27,442 nt of DNA, taken from Deinococcus radiopugnans ATCC 19172. GTDB lineage: Bacteria; Deinococcota; Deinococci; Deinococcales; Deinococcaceae. The stretch spans positions 1-27,442 of the forward strand of contig NZ_VDMO01000033.1 in NCBI RefSeq assembly GCF_006335125.1, written 5' to 3'. Position numbers and translations under genes: made by a program. The notes under the pieces are model-generated. The model was not told where the DNA came from, did no database searches, and was given only the letters and a program-made list of their open reading frames with translations. This document shows, one piece after another, positions 1-8,839 of the stretch (position 1 is the stretch's first letter; the number at the start of each line of letters is the position of its first letter).

Positions 1-300
<300 letters not shown>

Positions 301-588
301 CACCCCCCACCTGACCTTTCATTGGCGTTCGGCAGAAGGGCCAGCGGATGCGGCCTCAACGTTGATTCTGGCGATGGAAGAGACAAGGAGCTGGAGGACA
401 GATGGCTCCGTCATCAGGGCGACGGCCCACAGCGGCGACAGACGATCCGCTGATCTCCCTCACCATGGCCAGCGAGACGCCGACTGAAAGCCGCCTCGCC
501 CTCCTTTTTTTCAGCGCGCCTATACTCTTTCTTTGGCAGATGCCCGCGTTCCGTACCAAACGGGGAGGCGCGGAAGGGAGGCACGCTG
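301..588. other. Divergent intergenic region, rrs / prfB
   Basis: This stretch separates the leftward rRNA promoter from the rightward prfB gene. Apart from the prfB promoter candidate at 521-526 and the prfB ribosome binding site, I see no convincing feature. An ATG at 402 has a GGAGG-like site, but its frame runs into prfB in the wrong register and the product looks like nothing conserved. Confidence 0.5.
521..526 (+). promoter_or_regulatory. Candidate prfB -10 element
   Basis: TATACT at 521-526 is a good -10 hexamer and would start transcription near 533, leaving a leader of about 56 nt before the prfB ATG. There is no recognisable -35 hexamer at the usual distance, so this is only a candidate. 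Confidence 0.45.
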
Positions 589-1693
<1,105 letters not shown>

Positions 1694-1930
1694 CGCCTTG
1701 GATGAGCCGCTTCGTGGTCCCGGGCAGCCCAGCTGAATTGTCGCTCTGGGGCTCCGAATCTTAGACATCCCGTTACAACCGCCGGGGAGGCGGGCACCGT
1801 CACGGTCAGGTCAGGCTGCGGATGGTTTAATGGGGGCCGATTCCCCCTGAACCTGTCCCGCACGCTGGCTCTGCCCTGCCTTCTCGTTTCTTTTGACCAT
1901 GCATCGACCCCCTGCCCTGAGAGCTGTCCC

Positions 1931-2917
1931 ATGACTGAACCCCTGAAGCGCACCATTGCCGGCTACACCCTGCACCGCACCCTGGGCCGCGGCAACACAT
2001 CGCTGGTGTGGCTGGCGACGGACCAGGGTGGGCGCGAGGTGGCCCTCAAGCTGCCGCACGAGGAGACCCTGCGCGTACAGGAGGCGGCGGAGCGGTTCGG
2101 GAACGAGGTCCGGCTGACCCTGCAGTTCCGGCACCCGCACGTGGTTCAGGGCTATGCGGGCACCGCCTTCGGGCCAGGGGCGTTTCTGGCGATCCGTTAC
2201 TACCCGGACGGCGCCCTGAACGAGCAGCTGGCCCGGCTGCCTGGCCGGACCCTGCCGCCCGGCGCCGCCATACGGCTGCTGGCGGACGTGGCCTCGGCCC
2301 TGACGTACCTGCACCATCTGGGGGCGGTCCACCAGGATCTCAAGACCCACAACATCTATGTCGACGAGACTGGCCGCGCCGCGCTGGGCGATCTGGGCAA
2401 CACCTATTTCGTGGCACAGGGCGGACAGATCAGCGGTAGCCCGTACTACATGGCCCCGGAGATCTACCACGGCGAGAGCAGCAGCGCTGCCAGCGACGTG
2501 TACAGCCTGGGCATCCTGATGTACGAGCTGTTGTCCGGCGAGCGGCCCTACCAGGGCAACACCTACGAGGAACTGATGGTGGCGCACATGACCCGCTTTC
2601 CCCCGCCGCTGAGCCACCTGAACCCGGCGGTCTCGCGGGCCGTGTCCCGGCTGGCCGAGCAGGCGCTGGCCAAACGCCCCGGCGAGCGCCCGCGCGCCGA
2701 CGCGATTCGCCGCGCCCTGCTCAGCGACTTGGGCGAGACGCCGCAGGACGAGGTGTACGAGGATCCCGAGGCCACGCCGCCGACCCAGGACGTGGCCCGG
2801 GCCCCCCTGGTGGGTCGACACGGCCCGGTGCAGCCGCGCAGCGCGGCCCCCCAGCCAGAGGCCAAACCGGAGCAGTCGCGGGGCGGGGGCTGGAATCCGT
2901 TCAAGCGGCGCAAATAG
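1931..2917 (+). CDS. Serine/threonine protein kinase
   Basis: A Hanks-type kinase of 328 residues up to the TAG stop. Visible motifs are the glycine loop GRGNTS (about 19-24), the ATP-anchoring lysine in VALK (K40), the catalytic loop HQDLKTHN (134-141, Asp136), DLG (154-156) in place of DFG, APE (175-177) and SDVYSLG with the conserved Asp189. HRD reads HQD, so this is a non-RD type kinase that may not need activation-loop phosphorylation (inference). The kinase fold ends near residue 265, followed by a charged, proline-rich tail ending in KRRK. No membrane segment lies before the stop, but one follows immediately in the same frame. A weak GAGAG site precedes the ATG. Substrates cannot be told from context. 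Confidence 0.88.
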   Translation: MTEPLKRTIAGYTLHRTLGRGNTSLVWLATDQGGREVALKLPHEETLRVQEAAERFGNEVRLTLQFRHPHVVQGYAGTAFGPGAFLAIRYYPDGALNEQLARLPGRTLPPGAAIRLLADVASALTYLHHLGAVHQDLKTHNIYVDETGRAALGDLGNTYFVAQGGQISGSPYYMAPEIYHGESSSAASDVYSLGILMYELLSGERPYQGNTYEELMVAHMTRFPPPLSHLNPAVSRAVSRLAEQALAKRPGERPRADAIRRALLSDLGETPQDEVYEDPEATPPTQDVARAPLVGRHGPVQPRSAAPQPEAKPEQSRGGGWNPFKRRK

Positions 2918-3076
2918 TCAGCGCCGCTGCACTTGTTGGCCCCATCCCTCGGTGTGGTGCTGGTGCTGTTCGCGGTGGGCATGGTCTTTGGGGTGGATCG
3001 CCGCGTCCAGACGCCGCTGGTGGACACCCTGCTCGCGCTGCAACAACTGATACGGACTCTGATTGAAAGGTGTTGA
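2918..3076 (+). other. In-frame transmembrane extension after the kinase amber stop
   Basis: After TAG (2915-2917) the kinase frame stays open for 52 codons to a TGA at 3074-3076. About 20 of these residues form a clear hydrophobic helix (roughly 2936-2998, LLAPSLGVVLVLFAVGMVFG), followed by DRRVQ and a short tail. The KRRK just before the stop is an ideal cytoplasmic anchor for such a helix, and many bacterial kinases have exactly this layout. Either the TAG is a recent nonsense mutation or base error, or the helix is made separately from the TTG at 2933 or 2936, or readthrough occurs. The last codons lie in the repeat starting at 3050, so the native C-terminus may have been altered by that insertion. 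Confidence 0.6.
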
Positions 3077-3185
3077 AAACACCTGAGAATCCGAGCAGAG
3101 CGAGCAGGAGAAAAACGGGTTCAGGACGTGGAGTGTGGGAATCGGCGCTCTCCCGATTTCTACACGAAACAAACGGAATCCGTAT
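3050..3185. repeat. Small inverted-repeat element, copy 1 (MITE/SNR-like)
   Basis: This 136-bp element begins ATACGGACTCTGATTG and ends with the complement of ATACGGATTCCGTTTG, an imperfect 16-bp terminal inverted repeat (13 of 16 match). Its interior shares blocks in order with copy 2 at 3926-4118, including an AAAACGGGTTC block and a GACGTGGAGTGT block. It encodes no transposase. It resembles the short non-coding repeats and MITEs reported in Deinococcus genomes, but I cannot assign a named family. Confidence 0.75.
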
Positions 3186-3241
3186 GACCTTTCTGGAGGA
3201 AACGCCCGCCGTGCAGCGGCAACTGGAACAGACGCCGCCCC

Positions 3242-3283
3242 AAAAAAAGGGAGGCCCCGGCACACGCAATGCTGGGGCCTCCC
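3242..3283 (-). terminator. Rho-independent terminator of the cyclophilin gene
   Basis: On the minus strand a 10-bp GC-rich stem (3274-3283 with 3249-3258) is followed by seven T residues (3242-3248). It lies just past the cyclophilin stop codon, in the right orientation. Confidence 0.9.
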
Positions 3284-3295
3284 TCCTCTGGCGGC

Positions 3296-3865
3296 TTACT
3301 TCTGGACGAGGTAGGCGCTCTCGATCACGTCGGGGGTGCCGGGCATGCCGGGCTGGATGCGGGTCAGCTTGTCCAGCACGTCCGTGCCTTCCACCACCTT
3401 GCCGAATACGGTATGGCGGCCGTCAAGGTGCGGGGTGGCGGTGAAGGTGATAAAGAACTGGCTGCCGTTGGTGCCAGGGCCGGCGTTCGCCATGCTCAGC
3501 ACGCCCTTGCCGCTGTGGCGGTGCGAGGAACCGAATTCGTCCTCAAACTTGTAACCGGGGCCGCCCGAGCCGGTGCCGGTGGGATCGCCGGTCTGGGCCA
3601 TGAAGCCGTCGATCACGCGGTGAAACTTGATGCCGTCGTAATAGTGGTGGCGCAGCAGGTAAGCGAAGCTGTTGACGGTCACGGGCGCGTCGTCGGGAAA
3701 CAGTTCCACGACGATGCGGCCCTTGCTGGTTTCCAGTACGGCGCGGTACTGCTTGCCAGGTTCGATGCCCTCGCCCAGTTCGGGGGTGCTGGAGAACTTG
3801 GTCTGGCGCTCGGCGCTCAGTTCGGGGGCCTGGGTAAATCCATCGGCGGTGTAGGTGTCAGACAT
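3296..3865 (-). CDS. Cyclophilin-type peptidyl-prolyl cis-trans isomerase
   Basis: A cytoplasmic cyclophilin of 189 residues that catalyses cis-trans isomerisation of Xaa-Pro bonds. Typical motifs are [68 protein letters not shown] and the [12 protein letters not shown] block. The FHRV arginine and the QFFIT phenylalanine are the usual active-site residues. An N-terminal extension of about 40 residues precedes the fold and has no signal peptide. I chose ATG 3865, not 3874, because TACAAT lies seven bases upstream, giving a leaderless transcript, and no ribosome binding site is visible. The gene stands alone, with its own terminator and a repeat element on each side. Confidence 0.92.
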   Translation of the reverse strand: MSDTYTADGFTQAPELSAERQTKFSSTPELGEGIEPGKQYRAVLETSKGRIVVELFPDDAPVTVNSFAYLLRHHYYDGIKFHRVIDGFMAQTGDPTGTGSGGPGYKFEDEFGSSHRHSGKGVLSMANAGPGTNGSQFFITFTATPHLDGRHTVFGKVVEGTDVLDKLTRIQPGMPGTPDVIESAYLVQK

Positions 3866-3872
3866 GGGGGGC

Positions 3873-3878
3873 ATTGTA
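3873..3878 (-). promoter_or_regulatory. Leaderless-type -10 element of the cyclophilin gene
   Basis: On the minus strand TACAAT ends seven nucleotides before ATG 3865. Transcription should therefore begin at or within a base or two of the start codon. No clear -35 hexamer is present. Confidence 0.65.
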
Positions 3879-3925
3879 GCGGGGCAGCCCAGGCAGGGGC
3901 GAAAACAGTCTCCTCACCTGACCTC

Positions 3926-4118
3926 ATACGGACTCCGATTGAAGGGTGTTGGAACCATCTGGAAATCCGAGCGAGAGGAGCAGCGTCTTCCCTGCGGGCT
4001 GTTCCAGGCATGGGCGTCTGTTCGCGACGACAGCGAGAATGAGGAAAACGGGTTCCAGACGTGGAGTGTAGAGATCGGAGCTGTCCCGATGTCTGTCGCG
4101 TTACAAACGGAATCCGTC
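3926..4118. repeat. Small inverted-repeat element, copy 2 (MITE/SNR-like)
   Basis: This 193-bp copy opens with ATACGGACTCCGATTG and closes with the complement of GACGGATTCCGTTTGT. It has the same termini and internal blocks as copy 1 (3050-3185) but carries roughly 57 bp of extra internal sequence, about 3975-4040. It abuts the stop codon of the XRE regulator gene at 4119, so it may also supply the 3' end of that transcript. No coding capacity is seen. Confidence 0.75.
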
Positions 4119-4319
4119 TCATTCGGCCGGCTCGTCCAGAAAGATGTCCTCAATGTGCCGCCCGAACAGCCTCGCCAGCTTGAAGGCCAGCGGCAGGCTG
4201 GGATCGTACTTGCCGGTTTCCAGCGCGTTGACCGTCTGACGCGACACGTCCAACTTGTCGGCCAGTTGCGCCTGGGTCAGATCGTGCTCGGCCCGCAGCA
4301 CCTTGATGCGGTTTTTCAT
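4119..4319 (-). CDS. XRE-family helix-turn-helix regulator (YozG/Cro type)
   Basis: A minimal DNA-binding protein of 66 residues. Helix-turn-helix residues LTQAQLADKLDVSRQTVNALETGKYDPSL (about 14-42) match the XRE/Cro consensus, followed by the typical ending of this subfamily, FKLARLFGRHIEDIF. There is no partner domain. The ATG overlaps the stop of the upstream membrane-protein gene (ATGA, 4316-4319), so translation is coupled. Pairs of a small XRE repressor and a multi-helix membrane protein are common in bacteria; the regulator probably controls its own operon (inference). Confidence 0.88.
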   Translation of the reverse strand: MKNRIKVLRAEHDLTQAQLADKLDVSRQTVNALETGKYDPSLPLAFKLARLFGRHIEDIFLDEPAE

Positions 4320-4768
4320 CCCCCGCGTTCGTCCCGGCGGCGCAGGTAGAGGTTGGTCAGCCACATGGTCAGCAGGCCCACGCACAGCACGATGTACATC
4401 GGCCAGAAGGGCAGGCCAGGGAGGTTGCGCAGCGAGTCGTCCCGTCTGAGCGCGTCGTACAGCGTCCACATGAACACCAGCGCCACACCGGAGCTGAGCA
4501 CCATCCCGCTGACCATCCAGCTGAGGGCGAAGCGGGCTCGGCCCAGCTCGTCCAGGGCGCGGTATTGCCAGATCCAGATGGCAAAACCGCCCAGCATAAC
4601 GGCGGCGCTGAACAGCCAGAATACGGCGCTGGAGGGCCTGAACCAGAGGCCGGAGAGGAACACGGCACTAAACACCACCTGATACGCCAGTTCGGCCTGC
4701 CGGGTGCGAGTCCACTGCCTTTCGCGCCGGGTGGGGCGTTCGCGCCCACGCACCTCCGGCCGGCTCAC
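4316..4768 (-). CDS. Four-helix integral membrane protein, unknown function
   Basis: A 150-residue protein with a very basic N-terminus (about 25 residues rich in Arg) and four predicted membrane helices: near YQVVFSAVFLSGLWF, FWLFSAAVMLGGFAIWIW, LSWMVSGMVLSSGVALVFMW and WPMYIVLCVGLLTMWL. It ends RRRDERGG. The GTG start overlaps the stop of the esterase-like gene (GTGA, 4765-4768) and its stop overlaps the XRE start, so it is the middle member of a coupled three-gene unit. No enzymatic motif is visible. It may act with the XRE protein, as in similar gene pairs. Confidence 0.75.
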   Translation of the reverse strand: MSRPEVRGRERPTRRERQWTRTRQAELAYQVVFSAVFLSGLWFRPSSAVFWLFSAAVMLGGFAIWIWQYRALDELGRARFALSWMVSGMVLSSGVALVFMWTLYDALRRDDSLRNLPGLPFWPMYIVLCVGLLTMWLTNLYLRRRDERGG

Positions 4769-6522
4769 GGCTTCCCGGACAGGGGCCGGGCCGCCGTGCC
4801 GTGCGGCACCAGGATCAAGCCGTCGAACGCCTGGGACAACACGACGTTGGCTCCGGTGGGCTGGCCCGGCGTGTACAGTGCCCCCACGCCCGCCACACGA
4901 ACCGGCTGCGCGAGCCAGCCCCTCAGCAGCGAACTCTGCAGGGCCTGCGCCACGTTCAGATAGGCGGCGGGGGCGTCCCCGGCAACCAGGGCGTCGAGGC
5001 TGTCGCGCGGCGCAGGCGCGGCACTCAGGATCAGGGGGCCGCCCAATTGCTGCGCCGGGTCACCGGAAACGGCGCGCAGTTCGCCGTCCCCGAAGGAAAA
5101 GCCCACGGTGCGGTAGCCCTCGCCCAGCGCCCGTGCCAGGTGCTGGCCCAGGTTGACGTAGGGCTGGCCCTGCGCCGGCACCTTGGCAATGTGGAAGTTG
5201 TGCGCCCACAGCATGGCCTTCTGCCCCGGAAAGAGAGTGTCCAGCGCCGTGCGGGTGTTGCCGAACATGGCGGCGTCGCGGATCAGGTTGGTGCGGCCAG
5301 AGTCGCTGCTGGGCACGGCCAGCATGGTGGCGCCCTGCCGCACCGTCTCGGCCAGATGCAGCAGCACCGCGCGGTCAGGGGTGTCCTGCGGCAACGCGGC
5401 CACCGCCTGCTGCAGGGCGGTGATCTGGGCGCGGATCTCAGCCTGCTGCGCGGCGGGCCGTTCGTTCAGCGTGAACCATGTGGGGGCCGGGAGGGCCAGC
5501 AGGGGGGCCAGCGCCGCCCTGACCCGGTCATTCTGGGGGGCCAGGCGCCCAAGCAGCGTCAGGCTCCCGAAGGGGTCTTGCATGTCGATGCCCACCACGC
5601 GCAGTTCCGGCTTCTCGCCGCGCGTGGCGTTGTACCCCCGCATCCAGGACAGCAGATCGCGCACCTCCTGCGTCTGCCACGTCCAGAAGTCGAAGGCGCG
5701 GGTGGCGGCGTCCGGATCGTTCGGCCCCTCGCCGCGCACGAAGCGGTCCACCTCGTAGCCGTCGTCGAAGTCGGCCTCGATAGCGAAGACCGTGAACCCG
5801 TGATTCCGGACCAGTTTGCGGAACAGCCGATCCTTGAGCTGAAAGTGCTCGGCGGTGCCGTGGCTGCCCTCGCCCGCGCCGATCAGCCGTGCGCCGCGCG
5901 CCAGTTCGGCCAGCCACGCGAAATCGCCGTCCTGCGCGCCCGCAGCCACCGAACGGATCGGGCGGGCCACCGTCAGCAGCGCCGCGCGGCGTTCGGCCAG
6001 TTGCGCGTCCGTCAGCAGCGGCGGGGCCACCTGCCGGATCACCTGCCCGGCCACCCGCGTTTCGCTTTCCAGCACGCGCGAAGCCGTGATCAGCCACTGA
6101 CCGCTGACCTTGCGCCACGTGTCCTCGGCCAGCGCCGTTGCCTGGAACGCCTGCGACAGGCCGCCCGCAAAAACCGTCGCATCCATGTCCTGACGGTTCA
6201 CCACGGTGGCTTCCTCGCCGTCCAGCGACACGTCCTGAACACGGATGTCCAGCTTGCTGACCTTCATGGCCTCTGGATTTGAGGCTGCCAGCACCGCCTC
6301 CAGCGTAAGGGCCTGATTGGTCACGTCCAGCAGCGCCGCGTCCGGCGCGTACAGCGAGCGGAGGGTCTGAAGGTCACCCGTCAGGTACGCCTGCCGCAGG
6401 GTGTCGTAACGCGCCTGAAGATCGGCGGGCAGGGTGGCGGACTGGGCCACGGCCAACTGGGAGGTCAGCGCGGCCAGGGCCAGACAGCGCAGCAGGGGGC
6501 GGGGTGTTCTCAACAAAGTCAT
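4765..6522 (-). CDS. Secreted NTF2-like / erythromycin esterase-family protein
   Basis: A 585-residue protein with a signal peptide (about residues 1-27, cleavage after AVAQ), so it is exported. Residues about 30-155 look like an NTF2/SnoaL-type cone domain (DLQARYDTLRQAYLTGDLQTLRSLYAPDA; GQWLITASRVLE). Residues about 185-580 match the erythromycin esterase family: GEGSHGTAEHF (217-227, with Glu218 and His221 in the family's catalytic positions), FAIEADFDDGYEVDRFV, FWTWQTQEVRDLLSWMRGYN, VVGIDMQ and LWAHNFHIAK. Ere enzymes hydrolyse the macrolide lactone ring, but most family members have other or unknown substrates, so resistance should not be assumed. The start was chosen at ATG 6522 because AAGGAG lies seven bases upstream; a longer frame from 6603 lacks support. 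Confidence 0.85.
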   Translation of the reverse strand: MTLLRTPRPLLRCLALAALTSQLAVAQSATLPADLQARYDTLRQAYLTGDLQTLRSLYAPDAALLDVTNQALTLEAVLAASNPEAMKVSKLDIRVQDVSLDGEEATVVNRQDMDATVFAGGLSQAFQATALAEDTWRKVSGQWLITASRVLESETRVAGQVIRQVAPPLLTDAQLAERRAALLTVARPIRSVAAGAQDGDFAWLAELARGARLIGAGEGSHGTAEHFQLKDRLFRKLVRNHGFTVFAIEADFDDGYEVDRFVRGEGPNDPDAATRAFDFWTWQTQEVRDLLSWMRGYNATRGEKPELRVVGIDMQDPFGSLTLLGRLAPQNDRVRAALAPLLALPAPTWFTLNERPAAQQAEIRAQITALQQAVAALPQDTPDRAVLLHLAETVRQGATMLAVPSSDSGRTNLIRDAAMFGNTRTALDTLFPGQKAMLWAHNFHIAKVPAQGQPYVNLGQHLARALGEGYRTVGFSFGDGELRAVSGDPAQQLGGPLILSAAPAPRDSLDALVAGDAPAAYLNVAQALQSSLLRGWLAQPVRVAGVGALYTPGQPTGANVVLSQAFDGLILVPHGTAARPLSGKP

Positions 6523-6554
6523 GGGAATGCTCCTTAATGAAATGTCATGCTTCC

Positions 6555-6592
6555 TTGACCAAGGGTAAGACACCCTATTCTTTAAGTCAAGT
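6555..6592 (-). promoter_or_regulatory. Candidate promoter and nested inverted repeat of the esterase operon
   Basis: On the minus strand TTGACT (6586-6591) and TACCCT (6563-6568) are 17 nt apart, with a predicted start near 6556. A nested dyad covers the same bases: outer arms CTTGAC/GTCAAG (6555-6560 with 6587-6592) and inner arms AGGGT/ACCCT (6563-6567 with 6573-6577). Such a dyad over a promoter could be an operator, possibly for the XRE protein of this operon. That link is inference. Confidence 0.45.
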
Positions 6593-6645
6593 AAGTTTGA
6601 CAAATCTCGAAGCTTCAGAACCCTGCGCTGCTGCCTTCCGCCGCG

Positions 6646-7890
6646 TCAGATCACCCATTCGCCGCCACGCATCAGCGGCTCGCGTGTGCCATCCGCCGTG
6701 AGGCCGTCCACGTCCGTTCCTGGCGTGCCGATCATCCAGTCCACGTGGATCAGGCTGTCGTTGCCGCCCGCCGCACGCAAGGCCTCCTCGTCCTCGCCGC
6801 CCGCGACGTTGGTGGGGTAGCAGCGCCCCAGCGCGATGTGGCTGGCCGCGTTTTCGTCGAACAGGGTATTCAGGAACAGCGTCCCAGTCTGCGCCACGGG
6901 GGCCGAGGCGGGCACCAGCGCCACCTCGCCCAGATGGGCGGCCCCCTCATCCGTCCCGATCAGCTGTTTCAGGGTGTCCTCGCCGCGCTCGGCGCTGACC
7001 TCCACCGCCCGGCCGTTCTCGAAGCGCACCCGGATGCCCTCGATCAGCTGCCCCCGCGCGCTGAGTGCCTTGGAGGCCACCGCCACGCCGTCCACCCGCT
7101 CCCGGTGCGGCGCAGTGAAGACCTCGTCGGTGGGCAGGTTGGGCACGCCGTAGATGCCGTTTTTCGCCGCCTCTCCCCCACCCTGCCAGATGTGGTTGTC
7201 GGCCAGCCCCACGGTCAGGTCGGTGCCCAGTTCGCTGTGGAGGTGCAGGGCGTGGTACTGCTTCTCGGTCAGCAGCGTGGTCAGGCGCCGAAGCTGCGCC
7301 AGATGCGCGTCCCAGGCCGCCACCGGATCGGGGGTATCGGCGCGCGTGACCTTGAAGATGTCGGCCCACAGGCGCGCGACGGCCTCGGCCTCCGGCAGAT
7401 CCGGGTACACGCGGGCGGCCCACGCCGGAGTGGCCATCGCCGCCACCGTCCAGTTGACCTGAAAGCTGCCGATGGCCTCGCTGACCTTGCGTCCGGCCTC
7501 GGCCTGCAATTTGCTGCGCCGCGCCACCCGCTGCGGGTTGACGCCCGCCAGCAGGGAGGGATCGCTGCCGACGATGCTGATAAACGCGTAGCCATCGGCC
7601 ACCATGTGCTGCGACTCCTCCGAGACCCAATCCGGGAGGTACTCCACCGCCGCGTCCGAGCCGGCCTCATACAGCGCGAGGGCCAGGTGCTGATCGTTGT
7701 AGTCCACGCGCACGTCGCTGGCCCCGGCCCGGTACGCCTCACGCGCCACCAGCCGGGCCAGTTCGGCGGCCTCAACAGGGGCGTTGACCTGCACCCGGCC
7801 TCCCTGCGGCAGGTTAACGCCGGTGCGGACGAGCAATTCGGCGTAGCGGGCAAGCTGGGTCTGGAAGGCTGCTTCGGTTGAAGAGGTCAT
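6646..7890 (-). CDS. M29-family metallo-aminopeptidase
   Basis: A 414-residue cytoplasmic aminopeptidase of the AmpS/PepS/aminopeptidase T type, which removes N-terminal residues from peptides using a metal pair. The family's metal-binding region is visible near the C-terminus: [14 protein letters not shown] and [19 protein letters not shown], with earlier conserved [14 protein letters not shown] and [16 protein letters not shown] blocks. Length is normal. The ATG at 7890 lies six bases after TAGATT on the minus strand, fitting a leaderless promoter that overlaps the end of the upstream regulator gene. No operon partner is evident. Confidence 0.92.
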   Translation of the reverse strand: MTSSTEAAFQTQLARYAELLVRTGVNLPQGGRVQVNAPVEAAELARLVAREAYRAGASDVRVDYNDQHLALALYEAGSDAAVEYLPDWVSEESQHMVADGYAFISIVGSDPSLLAGVNPQRVARRSKLQAEAGRKVSEAIGSFQVNWTVAAMATPAWAARVYPDLPEAEAVARLWADIFKVTRADTPDPVAAWDAHLAQLRRLTTLLTEKQYHALHLHSELGTDLTVGLADNHIWQGGGEAAKNGIYGVPNLPTDEVFTAPHRERVDGVAVASKALSARGQLIEGIRVRFENGRAVEVSAERGEDTLKQLIGTDEGAAHLGEVALVPASAPVAQTGTLFLNTLFDENAASHIALGRCYPTNVAGGEDEEALRAAGGNDSLIHVDWMIGTPGTDVDGLTADGTREPLMRGGEWVI

Positions 7891-7896
7891 GTGCCT

Positions 7897-7902
7897 AATC
7901 TA
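7897..7902 (-). promoter_or_regulatory. Leaderless-type -10 element of the M29 aminopeptidase
   Basis: TAGATT on the minus strand ends six nucleotides before ATG 7890. The element overlaps the stop codon of the ArsR-type gene upstream (7900-7902), so the aminopeptidase can be transcribed independently of it. Confidence 0.6.
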
Positions 7903-8469
7903 CGGGCTGGCGGCTTCAGGTGTACCCTCGACACGCCAGTACACCCCGTCCTTGCGGGCCAGCAAGTCCAGTCCGACCAGTTCGCGCCGCAGCGTAAAGA
8001 AGTCCGCGTGCCACTCGCCCAGCACAGCATTCACCTGTTGTTCGGGGTAGAGGCGGCCCGGCTCGAACAACCCAGCCAGTTCTTGCAGAACCACGTCGCG
8101 TTTCTTGCGCTGGGCCGGTATACGGGTCAATTTGCCATCCTTGATGAAGGCCCGCAATACCCGGACGCGATAGGGATCGTCGGCAGCAGGCAACGGCACT
8201 TCACCCCCAATCAGCTCGACCAGAGTGGCGTTCAGCGCCGTGCTGTTGGCACGGTGCAGGCGTTGATGACCGTCCTGCCGGGCCGTCATCAGCCCAGCCT
8301 CGGACAACTGGGCCAGATGATGACTGACCGTGGCCGAGGCCAGCCCGGTCAGTGCGGCCAGTTTCTCACCACCCAGCGCTTCGTTCCAGGTCAGGCGCAG
8401 CAGCGTCAGCCGCGCTGGATGTGACAGTGCACGGAAGAAGGCGGCGCGGACAGTCAGATCCGTGGTCAC
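7900..8469 (-). CDS. ArsR-type winged-helix regulator with C-terminal DUF2087
   Basis: A 189-residue two-domain protein. Residues about 8-75 form an ArsR-like winged helix (ALSHPARLTLLRLTWNEALGGEKLAALTGLASATVSHHLAQLSEAGLMTARQDG). Residues about 100-180 match DUF2087 (VLRAFIKDGKLTRIPAQRKKRDVVLQELAGLFEPGRLYPEQQVNAVLGEWHADFFTLRRELVGLDLLAR), a domain often found alone or fused to HTH regulators. No ArsR-type metal-binding Cys motif (ELCVCDL) is present, so the signal is probably not arsenite. The GTG start overlaps the stop of the 79-aa gene by four bases (8466-8469), so the two are translationally coupled. Confidence 0.85.
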   Translation of the reverse strand: MTTDLTVRAAFFRALSHPARLTLLRLTWNEALGGEKLAALTGLASATVSHHLAQLSEAGLMTARQDGHQRLHRANSTALNATLVELIGGEVPLPAADDPYRVRVLRAFIKDGKLTRIPAQRKKRDVVLQELAGLFEPGRLYPEQQVNAVLGEWHADFFTLRRELVGLDLLARKDGVYWRVEGTPEAASP

Positions 8470-8705
8470 AACACCTCGCCGTAAGGCCAGGGGCGATCTC
8501 CGTAAGCACGGAAGTGTGCAGCAGCGTAGATTTCACTGGCTGTCTTCAGCGTTTCCAGCCGGGCCTGGGCTCTGGCTTTTGCTGCTCTGTCGCCCTCCAC
8601 CTGTGCCACCCGCACGTCACGCTCAGCATGGGTCCACACGGGAGCAATCATCTGGCGAAAGGCCGCGTTCATCTGGGCCTGCTGCGACGTTATTTCGGCT
8701 TTCAT
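8466..8705 (-). CDS. Small conserved-looking protein upstream of the ArsR regulator
   Basis: A 79-residue soluble, helical protein (MKAEITSQQAQMNAAFRQMI...) with an alanine- and arginine-rich middle (GDRAAKARAQARLETLKTASEIYAAAHFRAYGD). I do not recognise a family. ATG 8705 is preferred to an upstream codon at 8744 because TAAGAT lies seven bases before it. It shares a transcript with, and overlaps, the regulator gene, so it may be its target or partner. Confidence 0.65.
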   Translation of the reverse strand: MKAEITSQQAQMNAAFRQMIAPVWTHAERDVRVAQVEGDRAAKARAQARLETLKTASEIYAAAHFRAYGDRPWPYGEVL

Positions 8706-8712
8706 CGAAACG

Positions 8713-8724
8713 ATCTTACAAGAT
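8713..8724 (-). promoter_or_regulatory. Palindrome over the leaderless -10 element (candidate ArsR operator)
   Basis: The sequence is a 12-bp dyad, ATCTT-GT-AAGAT, on the minus strand. Its right half (8713-8718, TAAGAT) is the -10 element located seven bases before ATG 8705. A direct repeat TTTCGATG flanks the dyad on both sides. A repressor bound here would block RNA polymerase. The natural candidate is the ArsR-type protein encoded as the second gene of this operon. Confidence 0.55.
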
Positions 8725-8839
8725 TCGACAGCCATCGAAATCATTAATCTGGCCTAGCCTCCCCCTGTGGCGTCTGCTGACTGCGCCCGCCTGGAGCAAT
8801 ATGGGGCTGGCGGCACCAGAACTTGCCTAGTTTCCGGCT

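Noticed and set aside
1694..1930. Candidate promoter TTGTCG ... TAGACA before the kinase
   Set aside because: Spacing of 18 nt is acceptable but both hexamers are weak and similar matches are expected by chance; no other feature was seen in this gap.
4801..6282. 493-codon plus-strand ORF opposite the esterase-like gene
   Set aside because: Shadow frame of high-GC coding DNA; no motifs, and the minus-strand gene has a signal peptide, a ribosome binding site and family motifs.
4765..6522. Calling the esterase-like gene a macrolide resistance gene
   Set aside because: Family membership alone does not show macrolide hydrolysis, and the protein has a signal peptide and an extra N-terminal domain unlike EreA or EreB.
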